Part shown: in pieces, positions 8,015 through 13,352 of the stretch
Layout of the letters: every line of letters starts with the position of its first letter
How positions within the stretch are numbered: position 1 is the first letter of the stretch
NCBI GenBank assembly: GCA_038124765.1
Contig: JAYPCO010000022.1
Coordinates: forward strand, 1-17,663
Direction of reading: 5' to 3'
DNA: 17,663 nucleotides
From: HIMB59 sp038124765
GTDB lineage: Bacteria; Pseudomonadota; Alphaproteobacteria; HIMB59
Made by a program: the position numbers and the translations under genes
Notes under the pieces: generated by a model
What the model was told of the DNA's origin: nothing
Databases searched by the model: none
Seen by the model: the letters and a program-made list of their open reading frames with translations, nothing else

Positions 8015-8479
8015 CTAAATATTTAAAAAGGAGTATTTTTTTTCAATATACTTTTGGTGGTACTCTTCAGCCGTACAGTAATTATTAACATCTTCAATAG
8101 TTGTAGTGATCTTTTGATTAAATTGCTCTCGGTTTAAATCTTCTACAATATCTGTAGCTTTTTTTTTCTGATCATCATTAAACACACCAATCAGAGAGCG
8201 ATATTGAATACCTCTGTCTGGCCCCTGTTGGTTGGGAGTTGTGGGATCGTGAATTTTATAAAAAAAATGAACTAAATTTTCATAGGTTAAAATATTTTCA
8301 TCATACTCTACTAAAACAACTTCCACATGATTGGTATTACCTTGACAAACTTCCTCGTAAGATGTTTTCTCATTGATACCTTGGGAATAACCCACCTCCG
8401 TTTTGGTAACGCCTTTTAATTCAGAAAACTTTTTTTCTACACCCCAAAAACAACCAGCGCCAAAGACAGCCTTAGACAT
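8015..8479 (-). CDS. msrA: Peptide-methionine (S)-S-oxide reductase MsrA
   Basis: MsrA repairs oxidised methionine in proteins using thioredoxin. The ATG at 8479 gives 154 aa beginning MSKAVFGAGCFWG, with the catalytic Cys at residue 10 in GCFWG and an AAGGA ribosome-binding site about 8 bp upstream. A longer frame from 8524 adds 15 residues with no family likeness and is rejected. Other family signatures are GYSQG, HVEVV, FFYKIHDPTTPNQQGPDRGIQYRS and, near the end, YCTAEEYHQKY. C135 in that last motif is a candidate resolving cysteine. It is a short cytosolic form without the N-terminal extension seen in E. coli. Its 5' end overlaps the upstream small gene by 8 bp, so it is the last gene of a three-gene run. 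Antioxidant repair suits a sunlit-ocean cell. Confidence 0.95.
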   Translation of the reverse strand: MSKAVFGAGCFWGVEKKFSELKGVTKTEVGYSQGINEKTSYEEVCQGNTNHVEVVLVEYDENILTYENLVHFFYKIHDPTTPNQQGPDRGIQYRSLIGVFNDDQKKKATDIVEDLNREQFNQKITTTIEDVNNYCTAEEYHQKYIEKKYSFLNI

Positions 8480-8690
8480 AGTTTTTTCCTTTGAGCTGAT
8501 TTTTCTGCTCGCTTCTTTTGGCAATTCTTTTTCTCCAATTTAAATAGCTCGACGGTTTGATATTTTTTTTCATAATTTTTTTAACTTCCCCCTCATCAAT
8601 TTTATAAATTTTCGTTATGTGACTAAAATCCGTTAAATCATCCCATGCCATTTCAATGATATGGCTTATTTGGGCAGGGTTAAATCTCAT
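8472..8690 (-). CDS. TIGR03643/DUF2805-family small protein
   Basis: This 72-aa basic protein matches the small TIGR03643/DUF2805 family by its pattern: IIEMAWDDLTDF near the N terminus, a helix-turn-helix-like middle, then KKNIKPSSYLNWRKRIAKR. The family's function is unknown. The lysine/arginine-rich C terminus and the predicted two-helix unit suggest nucleic-acid binding, which is inference only. It starts 2 bp after the SMP-30-like gene ends and overlaps msrA by 8 bp, so all three are likely translated from one mRNA. No signal peptide or membrane segment is visible. Confidence 0.82.
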   Translation of the reverse strand: MRFNPAQISHIIEMAWDDLTDFSHITKIYKIDEGEVKKIMKKNIKPSSYLNWRKRIAKRSEQKNQLKGKNYV

Positions 8691-8692
8691 AT

Positions 8693-9607
8693 TTAATGAT
8701 ACAAATCAGAAGAAATATCGGATCTATAACAATTTGCAGCATACCCCTCTTCTTGAGTATGAAAGCAAAATAATTTTCCTGCATGGGGCTGTCTTTCCAT
8801 CTCAATATCATTTAAGCCCACAGATGCTGTCGTAATAAAGAGGGTACTCAAGTCTTTGCCCCCAAAAGCACAACTCGTAACCTTTGATACGGGGAGTTGT
8901 AATATAAGACTCAAATTACCCTCCTTATCAAAGCAACATACTTTGCCACTGCCCCACATGGCCACCCAAAGATTGCCGTTTTTATCAATGGTCATACCAT
9001 CGGGATTCCCATCTACATCGTTCATGGATAAAAAAACTTTTTTTTGGATGCCCTCCTCCTCTAAATTATTTAAAGAAAATCTGTAAATAATTCTTTTTAT
9101 GGAGTCAGTGACGTAACCATAATTCCTCTCAAAGTCAAAAATAGGCCCATTAGAAATGATATAAGAATTATCAGAATAAATAGGTTTGAGAGATTGATTA
9201 TGACAAATGATTTTTCCTGTTTCAAATTGTTGTTTGACGTCCATTGTTGAAATCCAGACCTGTCCATTTAAATCCACGTTAGCATCGTTAATTCTATTAT
9301 CTGCATTGGTAAAATTTATTTTAGAGAGTAAGTTTTTTTTTGTAGAATTTAGATTAATAGAAAATAAAGCATCATAGGAGCTCATCATATACTGATCGTT
9401 ATCTTGAAGTAAAATATTAGTTATTCCTTCAGGAACCAAAAAATGTTTTTCATTTAAAATATTTTCATCGGATTGAATAATTTTATTTTCGTAAATATCT
9501 ACCCATAGGAGTTTATCGTTTCTCCAATCCCATATGGGTCTTTGCCCTAAAATACTTTTATAGGATTGTGAGCACAGCTCCGGCTGAACATATTTAATCC
9601 TCACCAT
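8693..9607 (-). CDS. SMP-30/gluconolactonase/LRE-family sugar lactonase-like protein
   Basis: This 304-aa beta-propeller protein resembles sugar lactonases that open gluconolactone-type rings in the cytoplasm. Recognisable blocks are RPIWDWRNDKLLWVDI (23-38), RINDANVDLNGQVWISTMD with N107, ISNGPIFDF with N153, YVTDS, and NPDGMTIDKNGNLWVAMWG with D203. These correspond to three of the four metal ligands known in human SMP30/regucalcin. The fourth, a Glu in the usual LGEGP motif, is replaced here: the sequence reads LGQRP, with Gln at 22. Lactonase activity is therefore uncertain, and the substrate is unknown. It heads the run with the TIGR03643 gene and msrA. The ATG at 9607 is followed by a GTG as an alternative start; no ribosome-binding site is visible, and TATACT at 9616-9611 is a possible but very close -10. 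Confidence 0.88.
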   Translation of the reverse strand: MVRIKYVQPELCSQSYKSILGQRPIWDWRNDKLLWVDIYENKIIQSDENILNEKHFLVPEGITNILLQDNDQYMMSSYDALFSINLNSTKKNLLSKINFTNADNRINDANVDLNGQVWISTMDVKQQFETGKIICHNQSLKPIYSDNSYIISNGPIFDFERNYGYVTDSIKRIIYRFSLNNLEEEGIQKKVFLSMNDVDGNPDGMTIDKNGNLWVAMWGSGKVCCFDKEGNLSLILQLPVSKVTSCAFGGKDLSTLFITTASVGLNDIEMERQPHAGKLFCFHTQEEGYAANCYRSDISSDLYH

Positions 9608-9632
9608 TGCAGTATAAACAATTTCTAAAATG

Positions 9633-9659
9633 AAAAAAGGGCGCAGAAAAACTGCGCCC
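9633..9659 (-). terminator. Rho-independent terminator of metY
   Basis: On the minus strand an 8-bp perfect stem GGGCGCAG / CTGCGCCC (9659-9652 and 9646-9639) encloses a TTTTT loop and is followed by a TTTTTT run. It lies 29 bp past the metY stop and just upstream of the SMP-30-like gene, so it separates these two co-directional units. Confidence 0.9.
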
Positions 9660-9688
9660 TATGCTTTAGGTATAAATGAGGGTAGTAC

Positions 9689-10501
9689 CTAAACCTTACT
9701 AGCGGCATCCAAGCCTAATTTTAAATCCTCAATGATATCGTCTACNNNNNNNNNNNNNNNNNNNNNNNNNNNNNNNNNNNNNNNNNNNNNNNNNNNNNNN
9801 NNNNNNNNNNNNNNNNNNNNNNNNNNNNNNNNNNNNNNNNNNNNNCCAATCGATGTTCCGTGGCCTCCAATCCATTTAGTCATGGAATGCATCACGATAG
9901 CTGCACCATAGTCAAACGGCTTACAACTTAATGGTGCAGCGGTGTTATCAACAATGAGAGGTATGCCTAGTGGCCTTCCAATATTAGCTACTTCTTCTAT
10001 TGGAAAAACTGATAATTTTGGGTTAGGTAAAGTCTCAGCATAATAAGCTCTCGTTTTATCATCTGTTAACTTTCTAAAGTTTTCTGGATCAGACGGATCT
10101 GCAAAGCGAACATCAATGCCTTGAGTACGAAGAGTATTATTAAATAAATTCCATGTCCCACCATAAATATCTGTCGAACAAACAATATTATCCCCGGCTT
10201 GTGCTAAGTTTTGAATTGAAAAAGCAGATGCTGCTTGTCCGGAACTTAATGCTAGTGCGGCGGCACCCCCTTCTATTGCAGCTAGGCGCTCTTCTAATAC
10301 CGCATTAGTTGGGTTCATAATTCGGGTATAGATATTACCAAGCTCTTTTAAGGCAAATAGATTTGCAGCGTGATCAGTATTATTAAATTCATAAGAAGTT
10401 GTTTGATAAATTGGAACAGCAACAGCATTAGTTGCGGTATCTTTTCTATAGCTCCCCCCGTGTAGAGCCAATGTTTCAGGGTGTTTAGAATTAGTCGTCA
10501 T
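9689..10501 (-). CDS. metY: O-acetylhomoserine sulfhydrylase (MetY-type PLP enzyme), split by an assembly gap
   Basis: The enzyme would make homocysteine from O-acetylhomoserine and sulfide, a step in methionine synthesis. The visible 218 N-terminal residues include ETLALHGGSYRKD, SYEFNNTDHAANLFAL, YTRIMNPTNAVLEERLAALE-like sequence, the SSGQAA turn, CSTDIYGGTWNLF, and the PLP-binding lysine K209 in HSMTKWIGGHGTS. A run of 100 Ns (9746-9845) hides the middle. After it come only 18 residues (VDDIIEDLKLGLDAASKV), which match the C-terminal end of this family. Full-length members have about 425-430 aa, so the real gap is probably several hundred bases and 100 is a placeholder. The ATG at 10501 has an AGGA ribosome-binding site. 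The gene has its own promoter and terminator. A related Cys/Met PLP enzyme is possible, but the motifs favour MetY. Confidence 0.9.
   Translation of the reverse strand: MTTNSKHPETLALHGGSYRKDTATNAVAVPIYQTTSYEFNNTDHAANLFALKELGNIYTRIMNPTNAVLEERLAAIEGGAAALALSSGQAASAFSIQNLAQAGDNIVCSTDIYGGTWNLFNNTLRTQGIDVRFADPSDPENFRKLTDDKTRAYYAETLPNPKLSVFPIEEVANIGRPLGIPLIVDNTAAPLSCKPFDYGAAIVMHSMTKWIGGHGTSIXXXXXXXXXXXXXXXXXXXXXXXXXXXXXXXXXXVDDIIEDLKLGLDAASKV
9746..9845. other. Assembly gap of 100 Ns inside metY
   Basis: Exactly 100 ambiguous bases mark a scaffold join of unknown true length. The flanks encode residue ~218 and the last 18 residues of a roughly 430-aa protein, so far more than 100 bases are likely missing. 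Confidence 0.99.
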
Positions 10502-10520
10502 TATTTCCTCATTTTCTTTT

Positions 10521-10536
10521 GTTCTTTATATAGAAC
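10521..10536. promoter_or_regulatory. Short inverted repeat over the metY -10
   Basis: GTTCT and AGAAC flank six bases (10521-10525 and 10532-10536) and straddle the TATAAA -10. The arms are only 5 bp, so this could be chance; if real, a bound repressor would block polymerase. Confidence 0.3.
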
Positions 10537-10553
10537 TTTATTTGATATGTCAA
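10525..10553 (-). promoter_or_regulatory. Sigma-70 promoter of metY
   Basis: A consensus TTGACA (10553-10548) and TATAAA (10530-10525) are spaced by 17 bp, about 23 bp before the ATG at 10501. The leader is about 17 nt, with an AGGA ribosome-binding site. That is too short for a SAM riboswitch, so control is more likely through an operator. Two inverted repeats overlap this promoter: GTTCT-N6-AGAAC over the -10 and CAAACAAT-N7-ATTGTTTG over the -35. Confidence 0.72.
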
Positions 10554-10573
10554 ACAATGATATAGATTGTTTG
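10551..10573. promoter_or_regulatory. Perfect dyad overlapping the metY -35 (candidate operator)
   Basis: CAAACAAT (10551-10558) and ATTGTTTG (10566-10573) are exact reverse complements separated by 7 bp, a 23-bp dyad typical in size for a dimeric regulator. It overlaps the last three bases of the metY -35 and lies 38 bp before the divergent lipoprotein ATG, so one protein could affect both genes. The regulator is unknown. Confidence 0.5.
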
Positions 10574-10610
10574 TTCATTATTTTTGCCTATTATCACGAT
10601 TTTAAAAGTG

Positions 10611-10982
10611 ATGCTCAAACCTAATCAATTAATTATTGCTATATTTGCTTTATTTATGATGAGCTGTGAGATGAACTCTGTTAATAAAACGGTTATTTAT
10701 GAACCTAAGGACGATGTCCCGTCCGAAGAAAAAATTTTGACCAAAGACCTAAGTGGTATTGAAACATTTCATAACCAACCACTAGCCTCTCTTAAAGAGA
10801 AGTATGGTCAGCCTGATTTTACTAAATTAGAAACGGCATATGAATTTCATCGATACAACGCCAGTAACTGTAGGGTATTTGTTCAAAATAATACAAATGA
10901 CAAAAAAATAGTTAATATCACTATTTATAATTTTCAAAGAAACACATTTGCCAAAAAATTTGATATTAATTTTTGCTCCTAA
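10611..10982 (+). CDS. Small lipoprotein of unknown function
   Basis: From the ATG at 10611 the product has 123 aa and a lipoprotein signal peptide: MLKPNQLIIAIFALFMMSCE, with the lipidated Cys at 19 preceded by MMS. A TTG at 10584 would add nine residues ahead of the positive N-region and is less likely. The mature part has an acidic linker, then LASLKEKYGQPDFTKLETAYEF, and RYNASNCRVFVQ with a second Cys, and ends FDINFCS. The pattern of a GxPDF turn, an aromatic pair and a following Cys recalls small uncharacterised alphaproteobacterial lipoproteins, but I cannot name the family. It should sit on the periplasmic face of a membrane. It diverges from metY and precedes the next secreted protein by 49 bp on the same strand. 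Confidence 0.75.
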   Translation: MLKPNQLIIAIFALFMMSCEMNSVNKTVIYEPKDDVPSEEKILTKDLSGIETFHNQPLASLKEKYGQPDFTKLETAYEFHRYNASNCRVFVQNNTNDKKIVNITIYNFQRNTFAKKFDINFCS

Positions 10983-11031
10983 TTAATTAATACCGTGATT
11001 GATATTAACTATTAAAAATAATTAAATAAAA

Positions 11032-11424
11032 ATGATAAAAAAAATAATAATTTTACTATTTGTATCGTTTAATCTTTTGGCTCACCATCCTGGTAATCAA
11101 GTTGAAGCCGTATCACCCTATCCTGAAATTAGTTTAGATATAGAAGAAGATAATATAGATGGGTTCAATATTTATTTTACTGTGAATAATTTTAAAATTA
11201 CTCCAGAGAATATCGGTAAGGAAAACATAGACAATGAGGGCTATCTTCATATTTATGTCAATGATATAAAAATTGGGCGAGTCTACTCAAACTGGTCTCA
11301 TGTGCCAGGCCGTTTTTTTAATTTAAAAAAAAATATTATTAAAGTTACTTTAAATACAAATATGAATGATGACTATGTCATTGATGGTAAGCCAATAGTC
11401 GTCGAAATTGAGATTAAAAATTAA
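11032..11424 (+). CDS. Small secreted protein with predicted His-His mature N terminus
   Basis: The 130-aa product begins with a signal peptide (MIKKIIILLFVSFNLLA). Cleavage after that Ala would leave a mature N terminus HHPGNQVEA. The rest looks like a single beta-rich domain: ISLDIEEDNIDGFNIYF, FKITPENIG, then EGYLHIYVNDIKIGRVYSNW with H73 and H90 nearby, and a C-terminal VIDGKPIVVEIEI strand. The EGxxHIYVNxxKIxRxYxxW block recalls uncharacterised periplasmic proteins with a GHAHLYVNG-like motif, which I recognise only by pattern. An N-terminal His with downstream histidines could bind copper in a histidine-brace manner, which is speculative. It follows the lipoprotein gene and may share its mRNA. 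Its stop overlaps that of the opposing carbonic anhydrase gene in a TTAA. Confidence 0.68.
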   Translation: MIKKIIILLFVSFNLLAHHPGNQVEAVSPYPEISLDIEEDNIDGFNIYFTVNNFKITPENIGKENIDNEGYLHIYVNDIKIGRVYSNWSHVPGRFFNLKKNIIKVTLNTNMNDDYVIDGKPIVVEIEIKN

Positions 11425-12071
11425 ATTTTTATAAAATCTAAAGATTTAGGCTCTAACATTTCTAAAGCCCCTGTGCCAATGTCATGCCACAGACCATGAA
11501 TAATTAATTCATTTTTTTCTAAAGCGTTTTTAACAAAAGGGAACTCAACTAAATTAGCTATTGAAACTTTGATACTTTCCTTTTCCAAAACTTGAATGGA
11601 AGCTTCATCGTCTAAATTTTGAGGCAATTTTTCAAATGCAGGTTTCAAAATATTCAACCATTTGTTCACAAAAATAAACCCATCCGATGACTGATTGTTA
11701 TTTTTACAAAAGTGATAGCCATTTGAAATACCTCCACAACTTGAGTGTCCTAAAACAATAATATGGGCGACTTTTAAAGATGATACAGCGAATTCAATTG
11801 CAGCAGAGGTGCCGTGATGGTCGCCGTCTGGTTTAAAAGGAGGTATCAAATTAGCTATGTTGCGATGAATAAAAAACTCTCCTGTATCGGCACCAAACAT
11901 TGCTGTTGCATGAACTCGGGAGTCACAACAAGAAATAACCATCGCTCTTGGGTTTTGGCCGTGGGCAGCTAATCGTTGATACCAACTCTTATTTTCCTCA
12001 AATGTAGTGGCCTTCCAGCCTTTAAATCTATCAATGAGGTATTTGGGAATGGTCTTAATATATTTATTCAT
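11421..12071 (-). CDS. Beta-class carbonic anhydrase
   Basis: This enzyme interconverts CO2 and bicarbonate in the cytoplasm. The 216-aa product has the zinc ligands of the family: C49 in SCCDSRVHA (with the D50/R52 dyad), then H109 and C112 in LGHSSCGGI. GEFFIHRNIANLIPP and HGTSAAIEFAVSSL are also typical. The ATG at 12071 is preferred over an adjacent TTG at 12074. It starts 5 bp after the end of the polyprenyl synthase gene, so both are probably on one mRNA. That links bicarbonate supply to the rhodopsin/carotenoid region, possibly for anaplerotic carboxylation in the light, which is inference. No signal peptide is present. Confidence 0.94.
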   Translation of the reverse strand: MNKYIKTIPKYLIDRFKGWKATTFEENKSWYQRLAAHGQNPRAMVISCCDSRVHATAMFGADTGEFFIHRNIANLIPPFKPDGDHHGTSAAIEFAVSSLKVAHIIVLGHSSCGGISNGYHFCKNNNQSSDGFIFVNKWLNILKPAFEKLPQNLDDEASIQVLEKESIKVSIANLVEFPFVKNALEKNELIIHGLWHDIGTGALEMLEPKSLDFIKI

Positions 12072-12076
12072 CAATG

Positions 12077-12976
12077 TTAACTAACCCTATTTGCAATGTA
12101 ATCCATAAAGCTAGACATGTAAGTTGCAGCATTTATATCTTTAATAAAAAAACGATGCAACGCCTTAAAGTTTTGTATTTGAACCTGATTTAGATAAGCG
12201 CTGCAATCTTGATAGTTGAGTTTGTAGGCGATGCTAGCTTTTTTACTATCTTTATTTATTTTTTTTCCAACTTTTTTTTCATCCCCCCAACGATCCAACA
12301 TATCATCTGTCAGTTGAAAGATTAAACCTAATGTATTACTTAAAACTTTTAGATCTTTTTTTTGTGATGGATTCATTTTTATAAACTGCGCTGGTAGTTC
12401 AAAACATAAATTAAACAAAGCTCCTGTTTTGTGTGCATACATAACTTCAATTTGTTTGAGTGAGGAGTTTTTTTTCATATAAATATCCAAAGATTGGCCA
12501 GCTATTAATCCCTTAAACCCATTGGCACTCGTTAATAAATTAATCGATTTAATTTTTTGTTTATCATTTAGATAATGAGTTTCTGAAAGTCTTTTAATAG
12601 ATAGAACTTGGAATAAATCGCCTGCCAACACAGCAGTCGCTTCATCAAATTTTTTGTGTACCGTAGGCTTCCCTCTTCTAAAATCATCATTATCCATCGC
12701 TGGCAAATCATCATGAATGAGTGAGTGTAGATGTACGCACTCCACAGCAACGGCAAGATCTAAAATTGAATTCTTATTCAGTGAAAAAAAATCGCCCAAC
12801 ATACTTATGATAAAGGGTCTAATTCTTTTGCCTCCAGTTTTAATAAAATACAACAAGGCTTTTTTAATTCTTTGATCTGGAGAAGTTTGTTTCTGCACAT
12901 AGGAAACAAAGTGGTTATCAAATTTTTTGGAAAATTCTTCTAAATGGTTAATGTCAAAATTATTTCTAATTGGCAT
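12077..12976 (-). CDS. crtE: Short-chain polyprenyl diphosphate synthase (farnesyl or geranylgeranyl diphosphate synthase)
   Basis: The enzyme condenses isopentenyl and allylic diphosphates to give the precursor for carotenoids. The 299-aa product has GGKRIRP (48-54), the first Asp-rich motif DDLPAMD at 89-95 followed by RRGKPT, HKKFDEATAVLAGD, and the second Asp-rich motif DDMLD at 224-228. The location next to crtI, crtB and crtY implies a GGPP-forming CrtE role. However, the residues before the first motif (HSLIHDD) and the segment FDEATAVLAGD are closer to IspA-type farnesyl diphosphate synthases, so product length is unsettled; it may serve housekeeping isoprenoid synthesis as well. It overlaps the upstream small membrane gene by 11 bp and is followed 5 bp later by the carbonic anhydrase gene. 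Family membership is certain, the crtE name less so. Confidence 0.85.
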   Translation of the reverse strand: MPIRNNFDINHLEEFSKKFDNHFVSYVQKQTSPDQRIKKALLYFIKTGGKRIRPFIISMLGDFFSLNKNSILDLAVAVECVHLHSLIHDDLPAMDNDDFRRGKPTVHKKFDEATAVLAGDLFQVLSIKRLSETHYLNDKQKIKSINLLTSANGFKGLIAGQSLDIYMKKNSSLKQIEVMYAHKTGALFNLCFELPAQFIKMNPSQKKDLKVLSNTLGLIFQLTDDMLDRWGDEKKVGKKINKDSKKASIAYKLNYQDCSAYLNQVQIQNFKALHRFFIKDINAATYMSSFMDYIANRVS

Positions 12977-13190
12977 TGATTTTAAAGTTATTCATATAGG
13001 TATTAGAGTGGTAGTCAAATATAACCAAAACGATAACTAGAACTGCTATAGATATAAAAATGACGATAATTTTTTTTATTTTTGGCGAAAGATTTGTTTT
13101 TTGAACTAAATTAAAGATAAAAAAGGCTATGATTATGGATAAGAAAAAGAAAAATCCACCAACTAACACAGAATCATTAAATATAGCCAT
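12966..13190 (-). CDS. Small two-helix membrane protein, unknown function
   Basis: This 74-aa product has two hydrophobic helices, at about 8-28 (VLVGGFFFFLSIIIAFFIFNL) and 41-59 (IIVIFISIAVLVIVLVIF), joined by a basic loop (QKTNLSPKIKK). By the positive-inside rule the loop faces the cytoplasm and both ends the periplasm. I do not recognise a family. It is the first gene of the run leading to the polyprenyl synthase, whose start it overlaps by 11 bp; xseB often occupies this place beside ispA, but this is not XseB. The ATG at 13190 lacks a clear ribosome-binding site. Long overlap and a complete membrane topology argue for a real gene. Confidence 0.65.
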   Translation of the reverse strand: MAIFNDSVLVGGFFFFLSIIIAFFIFNLVQKTNLSPKIKKIIVIFISIAVLVIVLVIFDYHSNTYMNNFKINAN

Positions 13191-13224
13191 TTTTTAAAGT
13201 TATTTATCCAAAGTTATATACATT

Positions 13225-13254
13225 TGTATAGAAATATTACTTTTTTATACACAA
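13225..13254 (-). promoter_or_regulatory. Candidate promoter of the polyprenyl synthase operon
   Basis: On the minus strand TTGTGT (13254-13249) and TATACA (13230-13225) are spaced by 18 bp. Transcription would start near 13218, just before the TTTGGATAAA element at 13212-13203. The region is AT-rich, so alternatives such as TATATA nearer the gene are possible. Confidence 0.4.
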
Positions 13255-13285
13255 TTAATTAGTAATATTTATCACGACATAAGAA

Positions 13286-13301
13286 ATCCAAATATTTGGA
13301 T
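13286..13301. promoter_or_regulatory. Perfect 16-bp palindrome upstream of proteorhodopsin
   Basis: ATCCAAATATTTGGAT is a perfect palindrome ending 51 bp before the proteorhodopsin ATG and 5 bp before a TATAAA -10 candidate (13307-13312). A bound dimer here would overlap the -35/spacer region. One half (ATCCAAA) recurs at 13206-13212 beside the opposite operon. Confidence 0.55.
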
Positions 13302-13306
13302 AAACT

Positions 13307-13312
13307 TATAAA
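13307..13312 (+). promoter_or_regulatory. Candidate -10 element of proteorhodopsin
   Basis: TATAAA would start transcription near 13319, giving a leader of about 34 nt that contains the strong ribosome-binding site. No good -35 hexamer lies 16-18 bp upstream; the 16-bp palindrome occupies part of that space, which would fit an activator-dependent promoter. Confidence 0.4.
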
Positions 13313-13331
13313 GCTTAAGACTTAATTAATT

Positions 13332-13342
13332 AAGGAAAGGGG
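13332..13342 (+). promoter_or_regulatory. Strong ribosome-binding site of proteorhodopsin
   Basis: AAGGAAAGGGG lies 10 bp before the ATG and is the most purine-rich Shine-Dalgarno region I see in the window, where many other genes have none. It fits an abundant product. Confidence 0.7.
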
Positions 13343-13352
13343 TAGTACTCTT

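Larger units (their letters stand above)
13203..13304. repeat. Mirror-image paired motifs in the proteorhodopsin/polyprenyl synthase divergent region
   Basis: Two 10-bp motifs occur twice, in opposite orientation and nested. AGTAATATTT lies at 13261-13270 (plus) and 13241-13232 (minus). TTTGGATAAA lies at 13295-13304 (plus) and 13212-13203 (minus). Both pairs centre near 13251-13254. Read towards each operon the order is the same, with 24 bp between motifs on the proteorhodopsin side and 19 bp on the other. This suggests that one regulator, or an ancient inverted duplication of a promoter, serves both directions. Confidence 0.6.

Noticed and set aside
8480..8524. 15-residue N-terminal extension of MsrA
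   Set aside because: It overlaps the upstream gene further, has no family likeness, and the ATG at 8479 has a proper ribosome-binding site directly before MSKAVFGAGCFWG.
8856..9086. 76-codon plus-strand frame inside the SMP-30-like gene
   Set aside because: Antisense to strongly conserved SMP-30 motifs; shadow frame.
10502..10583. SAM riboswitch upstream of metY
   Set aside because: A near-consensus promoter leaves a leader of about 17 nt, and no pseudoknot-like arrangement is visible; dyads over the promoter explain control better.
12568..12756. 62-codon minus-strand frame inside the polyprenyl synthase gene
   Set aside because: Same strand but a different frame across the first Asp-rich motif; the real frame is unambiguous.
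13321..13334. CTTAATTAATTAAG palindrome in the proteorhodopsin leader
   Set aside because: It is almost purely A/T and self-complementary by composition; it may weakly fold but is not convincing as an operator.
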